Assembly (NCBI GenBank): GCA_015501595.1
Contig: JADNRX010000211.1
Span: 1 to 64,000, forward strand
DNA length: 64,000 nt
Source of the DNA: Hymenopellis radicata
Taxonomy: Eukaryota; Basidiomycota; Agaricomycetes; Agaricales; Physalacriaceae
Reading direction: 5' to 3'
Made by a program: the position numbers and the translations under genes. The notes beneath the pieces are model-generated. The model saw only the letters and a program-made list of their open reading frames with translations. It was not told the DNA's origin and did not search any database. This document shows positions 57,001 through 64,000 of the stretch, in pieces; the stretch's first letter is position 1; each line of letters begins with the position of its first letter.

Positions 57001-59770
57001 CTCCTTTCCTCATCCATTGATCCAATCCTCATCTGCCTATTCTTCACACGAGGCCTTGGCGATTTCAACGGGCCTACACGCGACGTGTAATTGATCCTAT
57101 TCATAGATCAGTATGTCGGAATTGAGGTAGCATTCGAGGGGTCGCAGTCAAAACGCGTCTGTTTGTTCCTGTTGGCCAACATCAGGCTGTCTTTCTGACC
57201 GTGCCATCGGGATTGGCGTCTCCTAAGTACGCTGTCGTCTTGCACATATCCCGGACGACTCGGATTCTTCAACAACGGCGACTCACGAAGAATCCCCTCA
57301 TCTGTCAGCCTCTTCATGCTATCACTGATCCTGGATTCTCTTTGATTCTTAGCCTGCGGCATTGGTTGCTTCTCGTGTCATTTTACTATGGCTGCCTATG
57401 AACTCCGCGTCAACAGTGATTGTACCTCCACCTCCATAATTGAATTGTGAGAGGATGCGCAACACAATTCACCCGTGGTCATGCTTCCCGACGAAGCCGC
57501 GAGCTTCCTTCATCCTCTGAACGAGCAAAGTCTCTCTCCGAGTCAGGTCCCGGGCGTGCCTTGTTGTGTTTAGGCCGCATTTCCAAATGTGAAACTGGAG
57601 GAACTGAGCTTCTGTACTACTCGTGTTGGGATCAACCACGGTCTATGTATACGACTCCCGGGTTTGTGATATCTAAGTTCCGTAGAGCGCTGTTTTGACT
57701 TCTCTCAGTATTCAGTCATTCTCGTCCTCGTAACCGGAGGGAGGAAGTCCGTGAATATCAACTCAGACGTACCTATATCTGTACGTTTACTATTGAGATC
57801 GTCGACCGCCTCAGTGGCGACCTCTCAGCATTAACATCACTGTCATCTTCTTCTGCTATGCAATCTATGTGATTGCTTCTGCGACTATGATCCGATGGCG
57901 CATTCCTTCTACCATTCGGGCTGCCAATTCTTGTGTCCCGTGTCGCGCGGTAGGTTGTCCATTCCAACGTGTTGTTTGGTCGTTTGCTTATTCAGTTACA
58001 TCTTCTGTGTATAGTGCCCTGATCCTAGATGCGCTGCTGTACCCTACTGGAAGTCGCCGGGTTGGATCTTGACCTTCGGGTAGTTAATCATTTAACAGAC
58101 ATCGAAGCAAGCCTGCCGAACTCACTAGGGAGGCGGTATGCGTCTAGGGAGCGATTCTAAGTTCAAGGGTTAACTTCGTTTTCTACGCGATTTATCCAGC
58201 TGAGTGTACGGACGTTGAATGGACGACGGATTCGACTTGAACGCAGTGGTGATTCGGCACTTGCCGTTAACATACTCTTCTCCTCATTATAGAACAAAGC
58301 AAGCTTGTCCGGCGACCGCCATTCTGTGCAGTTTCTCTCGTGCGCTTTTCTGCAACTTCGAGGGTTCTTCTAGTGCCCACCAAATCTCCGCCGTGACCAT
58401 ATGACTAGACGCATAATCTGATTTCTCTCCTCGTCTTCCAGCGTTTCTCCCTCGCCTTTCCCAGCCCAAATCACTCTCCTCGCTTCCTTCCTTTCGCGCA
58501 GCTTGAGGATCTCACGAGGCCCTTCTGGCTCGGCTCTCATGCCACAATTGTAAGAAGCTGGACGAGCCACATGACGCACGATAGCACTTTCACTAATATA
58601 TATCGACATCGTAGAAGAAGGTTCTCTTTACGCCCCACATTAACCACTTCGATTCTCCCGTTTACTGCGCGCGCTGTCTTTTCTACTTGAATTTTTTTCC
58701 TCAGTGGCGTGAGAGGACCTTGGCGTGGGTTTCCCAGTAGGTATCCTACCATATAGTGGTGTGGCTTTTTTCTCATATCCACGTGCACCCCCGCATTTAC
58801 CGGTGTTCAGAGGCAGGTACGTGGCTCAACCCACGCCCACGAACACGACGTAAACTCGGGTGGTCTTCTCGTCGGTTCGGGGGCTTTGCCGCTAGGACTT
58901 TGGCGTTCCTTCGAACCTTATCGTTCCTTCCTAAACGGCTGCACAGGAACCGCTTCTCGGAGCATGAACTTTGCTCACGAGGCTTAAGCTGTGGATCAAT
59001 TATGACGCCTCCGCATTTGACTTGTGGAAATTGCGTCAAGGTAATCCGATAACGTACCCAAGCGCAGTCCGAGCGAAATCGATTTCATTTTGCCTTTCGC
59101 GTTGTATACTGTATCCGAGCGCAACACATGGCGATTAGGTCCACCAAAAACTTGTGGCGTTTGGTATCTCATATGTCTATTTGCAGTCTAAAGGCTTGCA
59201 TGTGAATTCACGTCGGAGGGTGTTACCCCGGAAGAGCAATCTGGAGAATCGAACGGTCTGCGAAGTAGTGCTTCGACGTCGACTCTTTTATCGTGGTCTC
59301 GGGTACACTAGAACGGTAATCCTGGTTCTCATCCTACAGTGCTAAACCTGCCATCTGGCCCATCATCGCGTACATGAAAGCCATTTATCCAGAAGGCTGC
59401 CGAGTATCACGGCCACATGTTATGTTAGGTCCCAACGTAAACGACTCGGACTCTTTCAGTTCCCACAAGGCTAGACTGCGTACACTGACTGTTCCTTGTT
59501 CAACAGTCGATTCAGTTGCGATACTGAATGACGCTTCTGTCATTGTTCCGACGAATCGGTATCATAGGATTTCGTTGTTTAGAGGGAGTTTTACGCGTAG
59601 AAGGAGTGTGGCGAAGTAACAAGTGGAGCAAGAACCACAGAACAGCTAGAATCGACGCGACACCTAAGTAGGGAAGGAAGCAAGGCTTTCATACGGCTGT
59701 GTGGCATGTCGAAGCAACACGTCTGCTGGACATTAATGGCCTATGACCTATGTCTGTGGAGAGGGAGTGT
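57001..59770. other. 2.8-kb gene-poor interval
   Basis: No recognised gene. The best coding-like piece is 58550-58370 (minus), reading EPEGPREILKLRERKEARRV then IWAGKGEGETLEDEERNQIM, charged and helix-like. It has no identifiable start or family. Other open frames look like chance. Confidence 0.35.
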
Positions 59771-60019
59771 TTTTCAAGTTTTTTCAAGTTGAAAAAAGAG
59801 AGAGAAAAGAGAAAAGAGAGAGAGAATTAGAGAGATTATTAGGCTCTACTGACAATAGCTTTTACGGTGAATCGAGACGGTGCGCGAGAGAGTGATTTTT
59901 GACCGATCAATCCCAAGTCGTTTTCAAGTGCTCGTTTGGCTGGCGCAAGGCTTTTCAAGCCTATGTCCATACGGAGAACGCTCCGTTTTGGACTTGCGCC
60001 CCAGCCAATGGTTTTCAAG
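59771..60019. repeat. Five TTTTCAAG motifs and a 19-bp palindrome
   Basis: TTTTCAAG occurs at 59771, 59781, 59921, 59952 and 60012. The second lies in the palindrome TTTTTTCAAGTTGAAAAAA (59779-59797, nine-base arms around one G). A purine-only run follows (GAGAGAGAAAAGAG, to about 59833). Confidence 0.8.
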
Positions 60020-60041
60020 TTTCTAATCTGAAAAGATTAGA
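59936..60041 (+). other. Nested inverted repeats: candidate structured element
   Basis: An outer stem pairs 59936-59949 (TTGGCTGGCGCAAG) with 59993-60008 (CTTGCGCCCCAGCCAA): 14 base pairs with a two-C bulge. It encloses two hairpins, GGCTT-TTC-AAGCC at 59949-59961 and ACGGAG-AACG-CTCCGT at 59971-59986. Immediately downstream, TCTAATCT-GAAA-AGATTAGA (60022-60041) forms a perfect 8-bp stem with a GNRA-type tetraloop. Together this resembles a multi-branched RNA fold or a foldback DNA element end. No known RNA family is recognised. Confidence 0.5.
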
Positions 60042-60126
60042 TTCTTGCACTCGGCGCTGGCAACCCGTCGGCATCTCTTTTTCCATCCGCGTCCATGACA
60101 TATTCTTTCCTTGCCCTCGTCTTCAG

Positions 60127-60400
60127 GACTGGTTCAACACGACGACCGTCGACGGCACGCTACCACAATCTGTCATTCGTTACCTGGAACAGGGCCAGCG
60201 GCTCGAGAACTTGAGTTGGCGGCTATGGCATCTCCAGAACCTCATCGTCGACGCGGACAATGCCAAATCCAGGCGCGAGTTCAAGAAACTGTCCAAGGTT
60301 ATGGGCGACAAGGTGAGCTGCTCTTTTTCGCGCTACAGTGACGATGATGCCAACACTGTCTGCAGGAGCATCGAGGAGCTCGAAGAGCCAGACTTTACCG
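60127..60400 (+). pseudogene. AreA-type GATA-like (DUF1752) domain fragment
   Basis: A strong acceptor (CCCTCGTCTTCAG) precedes DWFNTTTVDGTLPQSVIRYL, then EQGQRLENLSWRLWHLQNLI and AKSRREFKKLSKVMGDK. This is the short RLEN.SWR.W domain of nitrogen-regulatory AreA/GATA-like fungal proteins. Then comes SIEELEEPDF, which belongs to the same protein. A GTGAGC...CTGCAG interval between the two parts (53 bp) would shift the frame if spliced, so the copy is damaged or retained unspliced. Coding sense is lost in the tandem repeat that follows. No start or GATA zinc finger is present, so this is a captured fragment. Confidence 0.6.
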
Positions 60401-60438
60401 GAACCATTCCATTTCTCCACGGATTTCCTGCACGTTTA

Positions 60439-60900
60439 GACTGCTGCCCTCTCAGAGATGCAGAGAGGGCAGAGAGGGCATCCCACAGCGCTTTCCGCTC
60501 TCGCGCTGCCGGCGCCGCTGTCGCGCACGCTCCCACTTCAACAAAACCTCCCCTACCTCAAAACCACTCAATTTCACCCATTTGTGGGCGGATTCGCGTC
60601 ATTCTTGGACGGTTGCCCTCTCTGAGACGCAGAGAGAACATTCCCACAGTGGTTTTGCCGCTCTCGCCCTCGCCGGCGCCGTCACGCCCGCTCTTTCCCA
60701 CCCTTCCCTCGCCTCTCGAAACGACTCGTTCTAGCCCGTTTGCGGGCGTTTTGCTTCATTCTTTGTGTACTTCCCTCTCTGAGACTCATAGAAGGCAGTA
60801 TCACAGCGCTTTTTGCCCTCGCGGTGTCGGCGCCGCCGTCGCGCGCGCTCCCACCGCAACCCACGCGACTTCTGACTCCCAACTCATGCTCGACAACCGA
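60439..60900. repeat. Three degenerate tandem units of about 160-175 bp
   Basis: Units begin near 60439, 60612 and 60769. Each opens with CCCTCTC.GAGA..CAGAGAG (a short hairpin; CTCTCTG-AGACG-CAGAGAG in unit two). CCACAG(C/T)G(C/G)TTT, CGCTCTCGC, the palindrome GCCGGCGCCG and GCGCTCCCAC-like text follow, and CCCATTTGTGGGCG or CCCGTTTGCGGGCG closes each unit. Identity is roughly 65-75 percent by eye. Confidence 0.7.
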
Positions 60901-61985
60901 GAATAACCAATGGTTCCATTCGCTGCACCTTCTATTGTCACTCCGAGCTTTGCCAATGCTGCTATGCGCGCAGCGTATCCCGTCGCGTTCAAAACATCAC
61001 GTTGATCATAACAGGTAAGTTTCTTCCCACTACCATTATACCACCCTCGTTGACTCGTTGACTACCTCTAGCCACCTCCATTTGACGCCATCTTCAACGC
61101 TCTGGTATGTTATTCCTCCGCGCTTCTGACTGACGTGTTGATCAACAACGTTTTCAGACTTCCTTGCAGACTTAGCGCGACTTGGAGCTCTCTCTCGATT
61201 CCTGTTCCTCCTCATATATACTTTACTTTCAATTCAGCTCTTGTGTAGCATATTTCACATTGTTGTATTCACTCTCTAGCAAAATGACATGGTTTTAAGC
61301 TGTTTTAAGATATGCAAGCAAGTGTCATGGCTGGTAGTCGAACGCGCGCCTTCCCGGGACACGGACACGGGTATGGCCTAAGTCCATATTCGACTTAGGT
61401 CTCCACTGGCTTGATTTAAGAGCCACATTAATCCACGCGCTTTACCATATTGGGATACAAGTTCACTCGAGTATTTGAAGCATAGCGAAAGGGACCGGTA
61501 TTCGTGGAACGGAAGCGCAAGAGATGAAACCAAGATGTGATTCTTAGGCAAAGTCCGCCGGTACACTAGGCGTAAATCGTCGTCGAAGGGGCGGAGGTAT
61601 TGGAAAGCACCACGTCAAAGTACAAGTCGTAATTTACTATGATTGAAGCTCCGTTTACCGGTGTGAATTTTCTGTTACTATAATTCAACGCGTGTGTTTA
61701 CGGGCGCGTCTTGTAAGACTCTGAGCAAATAAGTGTTCAAATGGTACTGCACATTGTTTATTCTTCAGTACTCTACGCGACAAAACTATGTTACTTCTTC
61801 AAGTCCAAAAAAACAGCAAAAAGAGATGAGCGAGATGATATAAAACACGGCGGAGATTTTGCTAAAAAACATGCAAGATATGAGGATGTGTGCGTATGAT
61901 ACAAAATGACAAGCGATGATGGATGCGGCAGACGAGTCGACGAGATTCATAACAGGGTCATAACCATAGCGCATAAACGACATAC
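60901..61985. other. Intergenic, no recognisable gene
   Basis: Contains an 8-bp perfect hairpin with a 7-base loop (CCTAAGTC-CATATTC-GACTTAGG, 61377-61399). 61745-61985 is probably the 3' untranslated region of the gene to the right. Confidence 0.35.
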
Positions 61986-64000
61986 TTAAGACGAAGGTTC
62001 CTTCTTCTCAACAGCAGCAGGAGGCGACGGCGTCTTCTTCGGAGGCGAGCCCCTCATTCCATTCCGCGGCGACTCCATCCTCTCGTCCCGCTCAGGCTCA
62101 GGACTCGAGAGCGTGGCGATGGGCGGAAGCGCGATCCCAGCTCCCCCGACGCCAATCGGCCGTGGATGGGGAGGGAGCGCCACAGCGGACAACGGCGGCG
62201 GGCTCGTCTGTGGACTCCGCGACGTCGGCTGTTGCCTAAACGGAATGGGAGACGGTCTGGACGAGGGCGCTGCCCGTATCTCAACTCGCGAACGCTTTGC
62301 GTCTGACATTTCATCAAAGCCCGGGCTGAGAGGACGTTTGTTGGAGAGAGCGGGAGAGACGTGGCTGCGAGTCGAAGAGACCGAATCGCGGTGCGAAGGA
62401 TGAGGGCGGGGAGAAGGATCGCTGTGACGACTACCAGCAGGCGAACGCTCGGGAGCGCGATATCCGTTGCTCGGTCCACTTTGAGCAAGACCCATCAATG
62501 TCTCTGCGACACCCTCGTCGTAGTCTTCGTCGATGTTGCGGCGAGGAGCACCGCTCGTCGGCGAAGGCTGAACACTGCGGTTTGACGATCCCGATCCATT
62601 TGAGCTAGCAGGACCAGGAGAGGCGCCCTTGGAGTACGCCGACCGGTAAGAAGCATTCATCGGCATGCCAGGACGCGCAGAACTAGGCGTCTCGCTGCCG
62701 TCCTCCCTCGACATCCGGCCAGAAGGGCGCTTTCTCTTCGCCTCAGCGCTTCGTCTCCGCCTATCGTCACCAGGATGAGGGCTCTCCGAGCTTCGGCTAC
62801 TGAGCGGCGCAGGTGCCTCGAACCTACGCTCTTCCAACGCTCGTCGCTCCTCAAGAACCCTCCGTTCGTCCATCGCACGTCGCTCCTCCAATCCTCGTCT
62901 CTCCTCCGGGCTAAACTCAGCGGGCTGCAAGCCCATGCGCTGAGGTCGCTCCTCTCTCAGCGGACGTCGCATATCATCCCCATGTCCCAAATCAAACGGG
63001 AAGTCACGAACCCTCTCTGGGTCACCGCGATACCGCCGAACCTCCTCAGGCATAGGATGATCCTCGTGTCGCGCATCGTACCTCGAAGATGTAGAAGCAG
63101 CAGGCGACGTGCGACCCGTAGGGATACCAGGAAGCTTCTCCCCGCGGTAACGCGAAGACGAGGACGGGTGAGCCGATCGTGGAGACGTTTCCGGAGGAGT
63201 TGGTCCACGGATAGAGCCCGGACCCGGCGAGCGAGTCGGGTAAGGAGGGGGATATCCCCCAGGGTATTCACCGCCACTGTGTCGCGACGCGCGAGAACTC
63301 CGAGCATCCCAGTCCCTAACATGCTCTGGATTAGGACGGCGATCCCATGCACCCTCGCTTTCAACCGGCCGCGGCGTTGGTTCGTGCATAGGATACGATC
63401 TTGGACTGCGTTGCACAGCCGAAGGATGCCCGGGTCCATTGTTCATAGGCGGCGGCCTTGCACCGGCTGAACCAGGGAATGGTGGGAATGGGGGTGGAGG
63501 CGAGCGCGCACGCGCTGGAGACATGGAGCGCGTCGCGCTGCTATGCGGACGCGGCGGGCCACGCGTGAAATAGCTCTCGTGGTGTCCATTGCGCGCCTCT
63601 TCTGGTACAGGGTGATGTAGGAGTAGGCTCTGGTGGCCGAGCGGGCCTCGACCACTCTCGCGCGACAAGTCTCGGACATGACCCGGGCGGTCAATTTCCA
63701 TGGGGGCAAGCGGGGGATGAGAAGGCATACGGGACTCATCGATGATGACGGGAGGAGGCGGTCGACCACCGAATGGCGGGGTAGATCTCCCGGCACCAAC
63801 ATGAGATGGCGGAGGCAGTGAGATGTCGCCAGGTCCTCGAGACTCGGTTCGGAACGAAGGTCGAGATCCACCAGGCTGTAACAGTAATGGAGCGCCGTTC
63901 AAGCCCGAAGGCGGAACAACAGCACTCGCATACGCAGTTGGATGGACATCCTGCGGCCCGGGGGCTGCAGGCAATTGTCCGCCGGTCTGCTGAGCTGTTT
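61986..64000 (-). CDS. C-terminal part of a probable Cyc8/Ssn6 corepressor (runs off the window)
   Basis: Open for the full distance from the right edge to the stop at 61986 (about 670 residues), with no intron and no start inside the window. It begins ...AQQTGGQLPAAPGPQDVHPT then AYASAVVPPSGL. In basidiomycete Cyc8/Ssn6 proteins this kind of text follows the TPR array that binds Tup1. The remainder is disordered: Pro-rich blocks (SPPPPFPPFPGS, GGYPPPYPTRSPGPG), a charged block of EERR repeats (LEERRAMDERRVLEERRALE), a basic KRKRPSGRMSRED (possible nuclear signal), the landmark DEDYDEGVAETLMGLAQ, KRPLSPGFDEMSDAKRSRVE, and the tail KKTPSPPAAVEKKEPSS. Expected role: global transcriptional repression with Tup1. 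The TPRs are outside the window, so the name is an inference. Confidence 0.55.
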   Translation of the reverse strand, partial: TAQQTGGQLPAAPGPQDVHPTAYASAVVPPSGLNGAPLLLQPGGSRPSFRTESRGPGDISLPPPSHVGAGRSTPPFGGRPPPPVIIDESRMPSHPPLAPMEIDRPGHVRDLSRESGRGPLGHQSLLLHHPVPEEARNGHHESYFTRGPPRPHSSATRSMSPARARSPPPPFPPFPGSAGARPPPMNNGPGHPSAVQRSPRSYPMHEPTPRPVESEGAWDRRPNPEHVRDWDARSSRASRHSGGEYPGGYPPPYPTRSPGPGSIRGPTPPETSPRSAHPSSSSRYRGEKLPGIPTGRTSPAASTSSRYDARHEDHPMPEEVRRYRGDPERVRDFPFDLGHGDDMRRPLREERPQRMGLQPAEFSPEERRGLEERRAMDERRVLEERRALEERRFEAPAPLSSRSSESPHPGDDRRRRSAEAKRKRPSGRMSREDGSETPSSARPGMPMNASYRSAYSKGASPGPASSNGSGSSNRSVQPSPTSGAPRRNIDEDYDEGVAETLMGLAQSGPSNGYRAPERSPAGSRHSDPSPRPHPSHRDSVSSTRSHVSPALSNKRPLSPGFDEMSDAKRSRVEIRAAPSSRPSPIPFRQQPTSRSPQTSPPPLSAVALPPHPRPIGVGGAGIALPPIATLSSPEPERDERMESPRNGMRGSPPKKTPSPPAAVEKKEPSS

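Noticed and set aside
59899..60906. A single 335-residue protein spanning the AreA-like exon and the tandem repeat
   Set aside because: There is no ATG at its start, the conserved part begins at a splice acceptor, and the second half is only the repeat read through.
61320..61400. Possible tRNA: GTTCGACT on the minus strand and an 8-bp stem with a 7-base loop nearby
   Set aside because: The flanking bases cannot form a T stem, the 7-base loop lacks the T33 of an anticodon loop on either strand, and no acceptor stem pairs.

Overview
The window is nuclear DNA of a filamentous basidiomycete, most likely an agaricomycete mushroom. Genes are split by many short GT-AG introns of about 45-60 bp. The protein families are those expanded in Agaricomycetes: fungal F-box/LRR proteins, multi-pass membrane proteins of the DUF6533, DUF6534 and DUF6535 type, a BTB/POZ protein, and a large unnamed multi-pass membrane family. 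Conserved single-copy genes are interleaved: GET3, a P4-type lipid flippase, and the open 3' part of a probable Cyc8/Ssn6 corepressor. No tRNA, rRNA, CRISPR or autonomous transposon was recognised.

Layout. 0-9 kb: a kinase-like pseudogene, an F-box gene, an unusual protein with four cysteine modules, a frameshifted F-box gene and a small DUF6535 gene. 9-24 kb: two direct copies (A 9.2-14.7 kb, B 17.6-24.3 kb) of a block carrying a DUF6535 gene, an F-box gene and a BTB gene. The copies have lost different pieces, and the DUF6535 gene of copy A is split by a 340-bp MITE with 35-bp terminal inverted repeats and a TA target duplication. 24.6-36.7 kb: a conserved stretch with GET3, the 16-exon flippase, a DUF6534 gene and an F-box gene. 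37.6-55.9 kb: a large inverted duplication (arms 37.58-44.50 and 51.15-55.94 kb) around a 6.65-kb spacer. The arms hold copies of the unnamed membrane family, seven in all counting fragments. One arm alone has a 2.2-kb segment with a small secreted cysteine-rich protein gene. 56-61 kb: gene debris (WD40 pseudogene, AreA-GATA fragment), a hairpin-rich element and a degenerate tandem repeat. 62-64 kb: the Cyc8-like gene, running off the right edge.

Exon models for GET3, the flippase, both left-arm membrane genes, the secreted protein and the 35-kb F-box gene each sum to a multiple of three. By contrast almost every member of the duplicated families carries one or two single-base frameshifts. 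Since the single-copy genes are clean, this looks like real decay of duplicates rather than uniformly poor sequence. No operon-like cooperation is expected. The window is best read as conserved housekeeping islands inside a birth-and-death landscape of F-box and membrane-protein genes.
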